NCBI GenBank assembly: GCA_900184925.1
Contig: FXYJ02000005.1
Location: 248,001 to 312,000, forward strand
DNA from: Ruminococcaceae bacterium HV4-5-B5C
GTDB lineage: Bacteria > Bacillota > Clostridia > Oscillospirales > Acutalibacteraceae
DNA: 64,000 nucleotides
Direction: 5' to 3'
A model generated the notes under the pieces. The model was not told where the DNA came from. It saw only the letters and a list, made by a program, of their open reading frames with translations, and searched no databases. The number at the start of each line of letters is the position of its first letter. Position 1 is the stretch's first letter. Positions 8,972-15,607 of this stretch are shown here, in pieces. Both the position numbers and the translations under genes were made by a program.

Positions 8972-9301
8972 TTAAGCATCTATCATTTTATCAATAAATT
9001 CGCCGCCAAGCAGTCTCAACCCTTTTTCGGAAACCTTTGCTTCCAAATAAATATAATCAAAATCTGAGATGCTTGCCGGAGCCTTAGTCTCGATGTTCCT
9101 GACCAGAATATATCCAGCTTCAGAGAGGAAATTAATGCAATCCAGATATTCTGTTTCAGACATCTTAGATGCCAAAGCATACCTTACATCTTCCAGATGC
9201 TCAGGCTTGTGGCGCAGTATGTTAATAGCGCGGAGCACCAAGCCATTATTTTTGATGAATTTTCCGGCCCGCATTTTTCGCAGCATTTCAGTGTTATCCA
9301 C
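8972..9301 (-). CDS. winged-helix phage protein (VpaChn25_0724-like)
   Basis: A 109-residue protein. The segment LVLRAINILRHKPEHLEDV through LSEAGYILVRNIE and KVSEKGLRLLGG has the helix-turn-helix-wing pattern of the small Mu-phage proteins found just before the DUF3486 gene. It probably binds DNA. Its start overlaps the stop of the membrane-anchored gene upstream. Confidence 0.55.
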   Translation of the reverse strand: MDNTEMLRKMRAGKFIKNNGLVLRAINILRHKPEHLEDVRYALASKMSETEYLDCINFLSEAGYILVRNIETKAPASISDFDYIYLEAKVSEKGLRLLGGEFIDKMIDA

Positions 9302-9629
9302 AGTTCGGCCCTCCCTTGCTCATCTGATAGATCATGTCGTAGATGCGATCCAATTTCTGATCTGTGGCTGCCTGAGTTCGATAGAAATCTTCTTTGAACA
9401 GGCACTTTTCCTTTAATTCGCCCATGTCTGCCGTGAGCTGCTTGATGTCGCCGCGCGACTGGTCCTTATATTCTTTAAAGTCATCCTGAGTAACATAGGT
9501 CTGCTTGATGACCTGAATATCCTTATCGTTTTCGTCGGTCTTGGAAACCGTCCTTTTCAGAAAATAGCCAATCACCGCTATCGCAAGGGTAACGAGCGTC
9601 GTAATTACCCACCATACTTCCGTACTCAT
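9294..9629 (-). CDS. membrane-anchored coiled-coil phage protein (DUF2730-like)
   Basis: The start at 9629 (MSTEVWW) is chosen for its GGAGG site; the longer frame has none. One transmembrane helix (about residues 5-24) is followed by a charged coiled-coil region (QVIKQTYVTQDDFKEYKDQ onward). Similar proteins at the start of the Mu late block are assigned to DUF2730; a holin-accessory (XhlA-like) role is the alternative. It is the first gene after the terminator that follows mor, so it probably lies just behind the late promoter. Confidence 0.6.
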   Translation of the reverse strand: MSTEVWWVITTLVTLAIAVIGYFLKRTVSKTDENDKDIQVIKQTYVTQDDFKEYKDQSRGDIKQLTADMGELKEKCLFKEDFYRTQAATDQKLDRIYDMIYQMSKGGPNCG

Positions 9630-9644
9630 ATTCAATCCTCCGCG

Positions 9645-9692
9645 CAAAAAAAGTAGGGTATAACCATGTATTACCATGATCATACCCTACTT
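9645..9692 (-). terminator. Rho-independent terminator after mor-like gene
   Basis: An 11-bp perfect stem (AAGTAGGGTAT / ATACCCTACTT, 9,651-9,661 with 9,682-9,692) is followed on the minus strand by a run of T. It separates the early/middle operon ending with the Mor-like gene from the late block. Confidence 0.8.
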
Positions 9693-9744
9693 ATTTTGAT
9701 TTGACAAAACACGTTCTTCCCGGAAATCCTTCCGATTCTTATTG

Positions 9745-10038
9745 TCAGAAAAGACTGGTCTGACCATCGATACGCTTGAGCTTGGCGGTAATGGCGCGTA
9801 TGGTTCTGTCGCTTAGATTATACTGTCGCGAAAGCTCCAGCTCGTTGCGTCCATTATACAGCTTCCGGATTTCGTTGTCACGCTTTTCTTTGATCAGAGT
9901 GTCTTCCTGAAGGATGCGGATTTGGTTACCCCCGAAGTGCCGGACCAGCTTCCGATAATTCTCGATGCCGATCAGCTCGGCGATTTCAAGCTGTTCTCCG
10001 CTCAAATCGTCCAGCACGACGGTATCCAATAGACTCAT
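9745..10038 (-). CDS. Mor-type transcription activator
   Basis: A 97-residue protein with the Mor/C family pattern: an N-terminal dimerisation part (LSGEQLEIAELIGIENYRKL), the conserved GGNQIRI segment, and a C-terminal helix-turn-helix (ELSRQYNLSDRTIRAI). In Mu, Mor activates the middle promoter. Here the next genes are the packaging block, so it may be the late activator. Its start overlaps the gemA stop. Confidence 0.85.
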   Translation of the reverse strand: MSLLDTVVLDDLSGEQLEIAELIGIENYRKLVRHFGGNQIRILQEDTLIKEKRDNEIRKLYNGRNELELSRQYNLSDRTIRAITAKLKRIDGQTSLF

Positions 10039-10523
10039 TAAGCATTCTCCCTTTCAGTCCGCTGCTCCGCGCTGGAAACGTACCCTTTCAGAATTTCAAT
10101 CAGCTGGGAACCTTGGCGGTAATTGAGCCAGCGGAACGGCTGCTGGGCCGTGACATCCATCCGAAACTGGCGCTTGATAATCCCGCAGAGCCGGACGCCG
10201 ACGGTCGCGGAGGTCGGTTTCCTGTCGCGCCCGGCGAGGGCATACATCAGCTGCCACACCTTGTTCTGCTGGCCTTCCGTCATGCCTGCGGAAACGCGGG
10301 TGCTGCCGCGATTTTTGTACCTTTGAGGAGGCGGAGTGAGATGGGACAGCTTGATGCGCGTCAGCAGCTCATGCTCAACCGCCTGATATTCATCGTCTGC
10401 AAGCTGGCTGACGTGCGTTTTCCCCGTCATCCCGTATACCAGCGTGTGCAGCTCGTCGTTCTTAACAAGGCCCAAGACGCTCCCCAGCTTATATATCCTT
10501 TGGATCTGTTTCGATGTCATCAT
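10038..10523 (-). CDS. GemA / gp16 family regulatory protein (DUF1018)
   Basis: About 161 residues; the start (MMTSKQIQRIYKLG) is preceded by CAGGAGG. Family hallmarks are the N-terminal SKQIQRIYKLGSVLGL, a central MTEGQQNKVWQLMYAL, and the C-terminal RWLNYRQGSQLIEILKGYV. Mu GemA affects host gene expression and DNA topology; its exact role is unclear. It is directly upstream of and overlapping mor, the usual Mu order. Confidence 0.85.
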   Translation of the reverse strand: MMTSKQIQRIYKLGSVLGLVKNDELHTLVYGMTGKTHVSQLADDEYQAVEHELLTRIKLSHLTPPPQRYKNRGSTRVSAGMTEGQQNKVWQLMYALAGRDRKPTSATVGVRLCGIIKRQFRMDVTAQQPFRWLNYRQGSQLIEILKGYVSSAEQRTERENA

Positions 10524-10540
10524 TTCCGCCTCCTGAAATA

Positions 10541-11203
10541 TCAATTACTTTCCACTTGAATTTTCGGCGTTTCCTCAACCACAATGGCGCTGTTGATCGT
10601 GTCCAGAACATCCTTCATTTCAGATTCCGAGCGCTTGTTGACTTTCATCAGCTGAAGGAAGCTCTCCCAGGTGGCCGCCTCGGCGATGAAATAAGCGTAC
10701 TGCTCCGCGTCGGCCCGGCTGAATCCGGCAATAGCCATCAGGTTTTTTACATCCGTCTTGAAGTTGGCTCCCTTCAGCTTCTTCCCCAGCGCCGTTTTGG
10801 ATTCCGCGCTGCAGGGCAGTTGCTGAATGACTTCGCCCACGGTCATCTTTGTGTAACTCTTCTGCCACAGGTTGACCAGCATCCGGGACGCCGGCGCGGA
10901 GAGCTTGTATTTGGTTTCCTCCGTCACCGCGTCCGAATAGGCGCTGCCAAAAATCTCACGGAAAAAGCTGGGGTAGACAGGCTTCAGGTTTTCGGCCATC
11001 GTTGCCGTCACGCGGTTGGAGCTGGTGCCGGAATAGGCCACCGTCTTCAGTTTCGTGTTTTTAAGGTCGTTGTCGCAGATCTTCAGGAAAAAGCCTTCCA
11101 GCTCGTTCTGCTCCGCTCTCAGCTTTTCAATCTCGCTTTTGATCTGGACGAGGCGGTCAACCTTGCTTTGAATTTCAGTCCGATTAAGCTCCATGTTTTT
11201 CAC
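10541..11203 (-). CDS. hypothetical early phage protein with N-terminal coiled coil
   Basis: A 220-residue protein of no recognised family. The first 45 residues form a coiled coil (QSKVDRLVQIKSEIEKLRAE), followed by mostly helical sequence. An AAGGAG site lies four bases before the GTG used here; an internal ATG three codons in is an alternative start. It lies in the early operon where Mu-like phages carry DNA-binding or replication-accessory genes (Gam-like, DUF3164-like), but the sequence does not show either. Confidence 0.55.
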   Translation of the reverse strand: MKNMELNRTEIQSKVDRLVQIKSEIEKLRAEQNELEGFFLKICDNDLKNTKLKTVAYSGTSSNRVTATMAENLKPVYPSFFREIFGSAYSDAVTEETKYKLSAPASRMLVNLWQKSYTKMTVGEVIQQLPCSAESKTALGKKLKGANFKTDVKNLMAIAGFSRADAEQYAYFIAEAATWESFLQLMKVNKRSESEMKDVLDTINSAIVVEETPKIQVESN

Positions 11204-11438
11204 TCAGCTCCTTCAGCAGGGCTGCGGCGCATTTGCCGCAGACGTCGATCCCGTAAACACGCTGCACATCATCGACGCTCCCGCAGAACCGGCACGTCGG
11301 GACGTGAGGCCGGATGTGGACGCCGTCCGCATCCGTCTCGATGTCAACGGCCATGCCGGGCCGGAAGCCTGTCTCGGCCCGCAGCTGCTTCGGAATCGTT
11401 ATTCCGCTCTTCGACGTCAGTTTCTTCGATGCTTTCAT
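11184..11438 (-). CDS. AbrB/MazE-type DNA-binding protein with zinc-finger tail
   Basis: An 84-residue protein. Residues 1-45 are a swapped-hairpin AbrB-like domain (KKLTSKSGITIPKQLRAETG). The C-terminal half has four cysteines in two CxxC pairs (CRFCGSVDD and CGKCA), which should bind zinc. The combination recurs in Clostridia Mu-like phages and is likely regulatory. Its 3' end overlaps the next gene by 20 bases. Confidence 0.75.
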   Translation of the reverse strand: MKASKKLTSKSGITIPKQLRAETGFRPGMAVDIETDADGVHIRPHVPTCRFCGSVDDVQRVYGIDVCGKCAAALLKELSEKHGA

Positions 11439-11455
11439 TTCAATGCCTCCTAATC

Positions 11456-11611
11456 TCAGTTTTTGGGGAGTTTCCGTACTTTGTCGGTGTACCTATGTAC
11501 CAGAATCAGAGAATCCTTATCTTCTCCGAGGACCAGCCAGTTATCGGGATTGAACCTCAGACTGGAAATTAGGATTTTCTGCCTCCGGGTCGGGCGCTTA
11601 CCATGCCTCAT
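11456..11611 (-). CDS. DUF6906-like small basic protein (51 aa)
   Basis: The short gene has a GGGAG site nine bases before the ATG at 11,609-11,611. The product begins MRHGKRPTRRQKILIS and continues NPDNWLVLGEDKDSLILVHR, the pattern of DUF6906 proteins common in Firmicutes transposable phages. The basic N-terminus suggests nucleic-acid binding; the function is unknown. It is preceded by one of the three intergenic repeats. Confidence 0.75.
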   Translation of the reverse strand: MRHGKRPTRRQKILISSLRFNPDNWLVLGEDKDSLILVHRYTDKVRKLPKN

Positions 11612-11639
11612 TCGATTCGCTCCCATCAATTAAAAATCC

Positions 11640-11710
11640 TCACTCTGCATTTCGCGGGCTTGTGACCGCCTTCGGCTGCATTAAGGCCCGGAGCACCCGC
11701 CCCGGAGGAT
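11640..11710. repeat. phage intergenic repeat, copy 1 of 3
   Basis: About 40 bp (CACTCTGCATTTCGCGGG through GGCTGCATTA) is almost identical to copies at 12,693-12,756 and 14,268-14,337. In each copy a GC-rich hairpin lies just 5' in the coding direction and CTGCAT occurs twice about 30 bp apart. It separates the DGR target gene from the DUF6906-like gene. Confidence 0.85.
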
Positions 11711-11711
11711 G

Positions 11712-11731
11712 AGGCGCGCTATCGCGCGCCT
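11712..11731 (-). promoter_or_regulatory. DGR-type hairpin downstream of variable region
   Basis: An 8-bp perfect GC-rich stem (AGGCGCGC / GCGCGCCT) has a 4-base loop that reads GATA on the coding strand. It starts 21 bases after the stop codon of the target gene. Short stem, tetraloop hairpins of GRNA type just 3' of the variable repeat are a known requirement for DGR retrohoming in the Bordetella phage system. Confidence 0.7.
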
Positions 11732-11752
11732 TTCAGTGGATCAGGAATCAGG

Positions 11753-12658
11753 TCACAGTTGAACAAAAGCGGAGCGGAACCCGATGCCGTCGCCCGAGCG
11801 GGCGCGATGAGCGCGCAAGATCAGGGAGAACACACCCGCGTCAGACCCGCTGAGCCAGTGGCCGCCACGAACCGGAAGCCGCTCGCCACCGCCATCGATC
11901 CAGAAATAATCCGAAGATTTTACTTTCGACAGTGGAAATAAAGCAAGAGCTTTCAGCGTTTCCGGAACTTCCAAGTCTGTTTCGATTTCCGAAAAGCGGC
12001 ATCCGTTCCACCCTCCCGCTTCTCCGGTGGTGAGCTTCACACCGTCTTCGGATTCGGCATACTTCGCCGCTTTGCCGTCAATCAGGACCGGCTTCCAGCT
12101 CTCTCCGTCCTGAATCTGGATCTCTCCGTCCATGAGCCGCAGCCCGGAAACCCACTCCCAAATATTTCCGGTAAGGTCGAAGATCCCATCGTTCGTATGG
12201 TCGTGCGACCACGTGTCAGGCCCGCTGCCTGTCAGGGCAGTGTATCCGTCAGCCGGAATCCCCATCTCATCCGGATGCAGACGGTCGTGGCCGCTGGCGG
12301 TGTTCCCGTGAGGCAGCGTCCCGTTCCGAAGCGACCAGAGGGCAATCGCGGCCCATTCGGCGTTTGACATCAGATGCCACCCGGCACCGTTTTTCTCGCA
12401 GGCGGACGCCGCTTCATCGTATGTAACGTTCACGGTCGGCTTCTGAAGCGGGATGCTGTAGGCGTGACCGTTCACGACTACATTCTGATATTTTGAAACA
12501 TAGATGCAGTCGATCTCCTTTCCGCCTACAAGGAAGGCCGGATGAACCGTGTCCGATCCGCCCTCGATGACGTCCGAGATTTTAAACTTTGGGATTTTCA
12601 CCATGACGCTGGGCTTTCCGATGCAGTTGTAAACGAGCTGGCTTTTTGATTCTGACAT
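11753..12658 (-). CDS. DGR variable target protein (FGE/SUMF1, C-type-lectin-like)
   Basis: A 301-residue protein with a formylglycine-generating-enzyme-like fold: GWHLMSNAEWAAIALW, DLTGNIWEWVSGL and a C-terminal LPVRGGHWLSGSDAGVFS ending in GIGFRSAFVQL. The last about 40 residues have the classic DGR variable-repeat layout RGGxWxxGxxAGVFxLxL...IGFRSA. The codons at the expected variable positions (CAC, CTC, AGC, GAC, TCC, ATC, CGC, GCT, CAT, GCC, GGC, GAC, GGC) all end in C or T, as expected if AAY template codons were changed at adenines. No reverse transcriptase or template repeat is in the window. It probably displays a hypervariable ligand-binding surface. The start is backed by a GGAGG site. 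Confidence 0.85.
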   Translation of the reverse strand: MSESKSQLVYNCIGKPSVMVKIPKFKISDVIEGGSDTVHPAFLVGGKEIDCIYVSKYQNVVVNGHAYSIPLQKPTVNVTYDEAASACEKNGAGWHLMSNAEWAAIALWSLRNGTLPHGNTASGHDRLHPDEMGIPADGYTALTGSGPDTWSHDHTNDGIFDLTGNIWEWVSGLRLMDGEIQIQDGESWKPVLIDGKAAKYAESEDGVKLTTGEAGGWNGCRFSEIETDLEVPETLKALALFPLSKVKSSDYFWIDGGGERLPVRGGHWLSGSDAGVFSLILRAHRARSGDGIGFRSAFVQL

Positions 12659-12692
12659 CTCAGTTCCTCCAATTCATATTTTGGGCCGTTCT

Positions 12693-12756
12693 CCTCACTC
12701 TGCATTACGCGGGCTTGTGACCGCCTTCGGCTGCATTAAGGTGGGGGCGGAAGCCC
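12693..12756. repeat. phage intergenic repeat, copy 2 of 3
   Basis: The same core as copy 1, with CTGCATTACGCGGGCTTG and GGCTGCATTAAGG. The adjacent hairpin is GGGGC-TTCC-GCCCC on the minus strand, right after the stop of the upstream gene, as in a terminator. It lies directly upstream of the DGR target gene. Confidence 0.85.
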
Positions 12757-13158
12757 CTAACCGATTTTGATAAGTTTGATCTTTTCGTTATTGGAGATCA
12801 AGTGCTTTTTAAGGGCACCGAAGGACGTCCACTGCGGTGAATAACTTTCATACTGGAAATTATGGTGTTCATTGGCAAGCTCCTTCTGCGCCTTTTTTGA
12901 CAGCTTCCTGATGGCCATCTTCTCCTTTGCGGTCAAAAGCGAGCGCGTTTTCTTCTGGCAAAAGCGGCAGCGTTCCTCGCAGTCCTCGGTCAGCCATTTC
13001 CCCTGCCATTTCCCGTCGATATAGACCATAATCATGTTTTTATAGATGCCCACACGCTCCAGAATTAAGGTAACATTGTATCCGTCTACCTTCAGGCAAA
13101 CAGGGGAGAAAAAGCTCTTTAGGGCATCTTCGGTCCGTTTCCAATCCTCTTTTGTCAT
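12757..13158 (-). CDS. hypothetical phage protein with possible zinc knuckle
   Basis: A 133-residue protein with no recognised family. It has an N-terminal alpha/beta part (KVDGYNVTLILERVGIYKN), a central CEERCRFCQK cysteine cluster that could bind metal, and a Lys-rich C-terminus. AAGGAGG precedes the start. It ends immediately before intergenic repeat copy 2, so it is the last gene of an early-region cassette. Confidence 0.55.
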   Translation of the reverse strand: MTKEDWKRTEDALKSFFSPVCLKVDGYNVTLILERVGIYKNMIMVYIDGKWQGKWLTEDCEERCRFCQKKTRSLLTAKEKMAIRKLSKKAQKELANEHHNFQYESYSPQWTSFGALKKHLISNNEKIKLIKIG

Positions 13159-13172
13159 CACAGCGGCCCTCC

Positions 13173-13358
13173 TTATTCCTGATCAGGCGGCGTAACTGGC
13201 GGCTTCATGATTATGCTCGACAGATACGTCTGCGTCAGCTGAAGGGCCTGCACAGCGGTAAAGCCCCGACCGACCGCTGTTGAATAAAATATCCAGCTCA
13301 TTTCTGCCATAGCTCCTACGGCGTTGACGAGCTCATCGGCGGTAGGCTTCTTATCCAT
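13173..13358 (-). CDS. small hypothetical phage protein (61 aa)
   Basis: It starts at ATG with a GGAG site and overlaps the upstream gene by eight bases. The sequence is helical (ELVNAVGAMAEMSWIFYSTAV) and ends in a Pro-rich tail. It has no recognised motif. Tight coupling to its neighbours supports that it is real. Confidence 0.55.
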   Translation of the reverse strand: MDKKPTADELVNAVGAMAEMSWIFYSTAVGRGFTAVQALQLTQTYLSSIIMKPPVTPPDQE

Positions 13359-13620
13359 CTTTTTTCTCCTGTTCGTAAATGCTTAGCTGCCCCAGTGCAT
13401 CCTGAACCTCGTCTTCGTCCAAGCAGTCAATTTCTTCGATAAGCTCCATCAAGTCTTCCGGGATATCCGAGAATTTCTGCTCGACTTGGGCATCAAATGC
13501 ACATTCAATCGTCCGGCTCCCGCGATCATCCGGAACCCAGGTGTTAACAAATTCATGTCCCATAAATGTGAGAGTTTTGGTAATGGTGTCGGCTTCAACT
13601 TCAACCTTAAATTTTGCCAT
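13351..13620 (-). CDS. acidic hypothetical phage protein (89 aa)
   Basis: It has a good AAAGGAG site and an ATG start. The N-terminal half is predicted beta (MAKFKVEVEADTITKTLTFM); the C-terminal half is strongly acidic (ELIEEIDCLDEDEVQDAL). Small acidic proteins in early phage regions are sometimes DNA mimics or host-takeover factors, but nothing specific is shown here. Confidence 0.6.
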   Translation of the reverse strand: MAKFKVEVEADTITKTLTFMGHEFVNTWVPDDRGSRTIECAFDAQVEQKFSDIPEDLMELIEEIDCLDEDEVQDALGQLSIYEQEKKDG

Positions 13621-13780
13621 CGGTTACTCCTTTCATCATGTCAATAGGAAAATGATAAATTCTCCCATCTGCTTCAATAACATAAATCATTGTTCCCCAA
13701 CGGCATGGACTCACTTTTGTCACAATCCCGTGGTGCCCGTTAATACAACGAGCAAAATCTCCAATTTCAGGAATTTTCAT
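13607..13780 (-). CDS. small KOW/SH3-like phage protein (57 aa)
   Basis: The start at 13,780 overlaps the stop of the upstream gene as ATGA; a longer frame lacks support. The product reads MKIPEIGDFARCINGHHGIV and IYVIEADGRIYHFPIDMM, a small beta-barrel pattern like KOW or hypothetical YopX-region proteins. It and the next gene look like two related small barrels translated in tandem. Confidence 0.55.
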   Translation of the reverse strand: MKIPEIGDFARCINGHHGIVTKVSPCRWGTMIYVIEADGRIYHFPIDMMKGVTDGKI

Positions 13781-14007
13781 CAGCTTTTCACCCGACCCAG
13801 CTTTTCGGCATCGAAGCATCCGCGATAACCTTTCAGCATTACGACCACGCTGCCACATACCATAAACGGCATACTCTCGACCGTCCAAACGATGCCCTGA
13901 TGTTTCCGGGCTTCCGGGCAGTTGATCATCATTACCTGATCGCCCGGCTTCAGATCACACCGCTCGGCTGATTTCCGCAGACTGCGGATTAACCTCTGGC
14001 TGTTCAT
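13780..14007 (-). CDS. small KOW/SH3-like phage protein (75 aa)
   Basis: The start at 14,007 (MNSQRLIRSLRKSAE) is chosen because AGGAG lies seven bases upstream; longer frames would run antisense through the neighbouring gene. The C-terminal 50 residues (LKPGDQVMMINCPEARKHQG and on to DAEKLGRV) form a likely barrel. It is coupled to the downstream gene by ATGA overlap. Confidence 0.55.
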   Translation of the reverse strand: MNSQRLIRSLRKSAERCDLKPGDQVMMINCPEARKHQGIVWTVESMPFMVCGSVVVMLKGYRGCFDAEKLGRVKS

Positions 14008-14209
14008 CTGCATTCTCCTCTTCATCTGGAATTTTGTAGATTCTCGCTGGGATTCCATGAAAGATACGGGTTTTCCGGTGCTCTTTGATTGCCCTGCAGA
14101 CGACGGATGGATATGAGCCGCACATTCTGGCAAGCTCGGCCTGGGTATCTGCCACGGCCAGCGGCAATTCATATTCCGTCGCATCGGCGATCGGATACAT
14201 ACCGGTCAT
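13955..14209 (-). CDS. hypothetical phage protein with possible HTH (84 aa)
   Basis: Residues 15-45 (LAVADTQAELARMCGSYPSV) resemble the small phage proteins that couple a helix-turn-helix to a codon-poor acidic tail (DEEENADEQPE). It is the first gene after intergenic repeat copy 3 and overlaps the next gene. No function is assigned. Confidence 0.5.
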   Translation of the reverse strand: MTGMYPIADATEYELPLAVADTQAELARMCGSYPSVVCRAIKEHRKTRIFHGIPARIYKIPDEEENADEQPEVNPQSAEISRAV

Positions 14210-14267
14210 CCCGCCTTTTTATAGATTCAAGCGGCATGGGGAGGACAATCCACGCCGCTGTAAACCC

Positions 14268-14337
14268 CACTCTGCATTTCGCGGGCTTGTGACCGCCTCC
14301 GGCTGCATTAGGGCGGGGCATCCGCCCCGAAGGAATC
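14268..14337. repeat. phage intergenic repeat, copy 3 of 3
   Basis: It carries the same core as copies 1 and 2 with one C-for-T change, next to the hairpin GGGGCGG-ATG-CCCCGCCC on the minus strand. It lies just after the stop of the Cys-rich gene and before the 84-residue gene, so together the three copies delimit two early-region cassettes. Confidence 0.85.
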
Positions 14338-14341
14338 TGAT

Positions 14342-14569
14342 TTACCACGAAGGCCGGCCCCTTGTAATATTGTTGTGCATCCTTTGCTGATACCGGGTAC
14401 TTTTTTCATACTGCGCCGACTGGAAGACCGCCTCTGCCTTTTTGGTCCTGTTCATTTCCGCTTTGCGGGCATCGTCCGCCGCTTTCCAGTCTTGCCAAGT
14501 CTGGCAACCGGAATGGCATCCTATGTAGCGATAGGTGCAGTCTTTGCAAGGCGGAGGTGCGAAGGTCAT
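14342..14569 (-). CDS. small Cys-rich zinc-ribbon phage protein (75 aa)
   Basis: The start is at 14,569 (MTFAPPPCKDCTYRYIGCH), coupled to the upstream small gene by an ATGA overlap. Four closely spaced cysteines and a histidine (CKDC, GCHSGC) should bind zinc. The rest is a basic helix (WKAADDARKAEMNRTKKAEA). Similar proteins are common in Clostridia prophages near replication genes; the function is unknown. Confidence 0.65.
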   Translation of the reverse strand: MTFAPPPCKDCTYRYIGCHSGCQTWQDWKAADDARKAEMNRTKKAEAVFQSAQYEKSTRYQQRMHNNITRGRPSW

Positions 14570-14688
14570 CGTTTGGCCGCCAGCTGCGCGCGGGCGGCTT
14601 TGACAAAGGACGTCAGGCCTTCTTTGGTTGGCTTCTGCTTCCACAGCCGGCAAAGCGACATATACGCTCTTAATTCCTGAACGGTCAT
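14566..14688 (-). CDS. small hypothetical phage protein (40 aa)
   Basis: A short gene between the muB-like gene and the Cys-rich gene. AAGGAG precedes the ATG at 14,686-14,688, and its stop overlaps the next start. The product is basic and helical (MTVQELRAYMSLCRLWKQK). Translational coupling on the 3' side and the strong ribosome site support it. Confidence 0.6.
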   Translation of the reverse strand: MTVQELRAYMSLCRLWKQKPTKEGLTSFVKAARAQLAAKR

Positions 14689-14707
14689 CGTTTTTTCTCC
14701 TTCCGAA

Positions 14708-15607
14708 TCAGTATGTCAGCATTTTCATGGTCTTGGCCATCGCCATCAGGCCCTGATAGCTGGTATCCTCGTTGTCCCGCGCGTTGCTGTACAGGTTCAC
14801 CGCTCCCCTGATGCCCTGCTCGCTGCGGGCGATGGTGTGCATCAGATCGATTTCCTTATCGTGGCCGGCCAGCGCGGGGAAAAGCAATTTGACGTCGCTC
14901 TTTGTGACCTCCAGCGTTCTGCGGATGTTGATCAGCTTGGTGCGGTTGCGGATCTGCGCGAACGCCGGGCGGCTGCGACCGTTGGTCACGGTTTCAGGAT
15001 TTCCGATCAGCGTAACGCCAAGTTCCGGATTATCGTCTGTAAAAGCCCGGATAGCTTCGATGGTCTTGATGGGAAGGTGCTGGGCCTCGTCTATGATCAG
15101 CACTCTTCGCCCGCCCCGCAGGGCCGCGTCGATTTCCATCCACATGTCGTCTTTTCTCCCCGTGGGCAGTTTTAACTGTCGGCAGAGGAGCTTTAAAAAG
15201 GCATTTAAACTGGACACGCACGGGTTTACAGTCACATAGATCGCGCTTCCCGGATATTCGGCGGCGTACTTCAATGCCGCTTTTGTCTTTCCGATTCCGG
15301 CGTCTCCGCACTCATCGGCAAGGCCGCCCTTCAGGTGGCACATCCGGATGGTGGCGTATACGCCCTCGGAAATTGATGTGGGGACGTAGTCCGGCGCGGC
15401 GTACAGGGTCTGCGCTTCGTTTTTCAGGTCGAAGAACTCACGCAGGCGGTTCTCGAATTTTTCCACATCCCCGTTGTAGGTGCCTTTCCGATAGGTGCTG
15501 AGGGTGCCGGTGCTGTACCCGATGTTATTGGCGGCTTTAGACTGGCTGCCCACCTCCGTGATGTACTCCTCCAACTTCTGCTGCAGTTCAGGATTGTACT
15601 CTTTCAT
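14708..15607 (-). CDS. MuB-like transposition ATPase (AAA+)
   Basis: A 299-residue protein. An N-terminal helix-turn-helix (QSKAANNIGYSTGTLSTYRK) precedes an AAA+ ATPase with Walker A GDAGIGKTKAALKYA (about residue 100) and Walker B RVLIIDEAQHLP (about 170). In Mu, MuB binds target DNA, selects insertion sites and activates the transposase; the family includes TnsC-like proteins. It overlaps the muA stop by four bases. Confidence 0.9.
   Translation of the reverse strand: MKEYNPELQQKLEEYITEVGSQSKAANNIGYSTGTLSTYRKGTYNGDVEKFENRLREFFDLKNEAQTLYAAPDYVPTSISEGVYATIRMCHLKGGLADECGDAGIGKTKAALKYAAEYPGSAIYVTVNPCVSSLNAFLKLLCRQLKLPTGRKDDMWMEIDAALRGGRRVLIIDEAQHLPIKTIEAIRAFTDDNPELGVTLIGNPETVTNGRSRPAFAQIRNRTKLINIRRTLEVTKSDVKLLFPALAGHDKEIDLMHTIARSEQGIRGAVNLYSNARDNEDTSYQGLMAMAKTMKMLTY

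Noticed and set aside
14007-14184. Longer start for the small barrel protein ending at 13,780
   Set aside because: The extension runs in a second frame through the neighbouring gene, and AGGAG lies seven bases before the ATG at 14,007.
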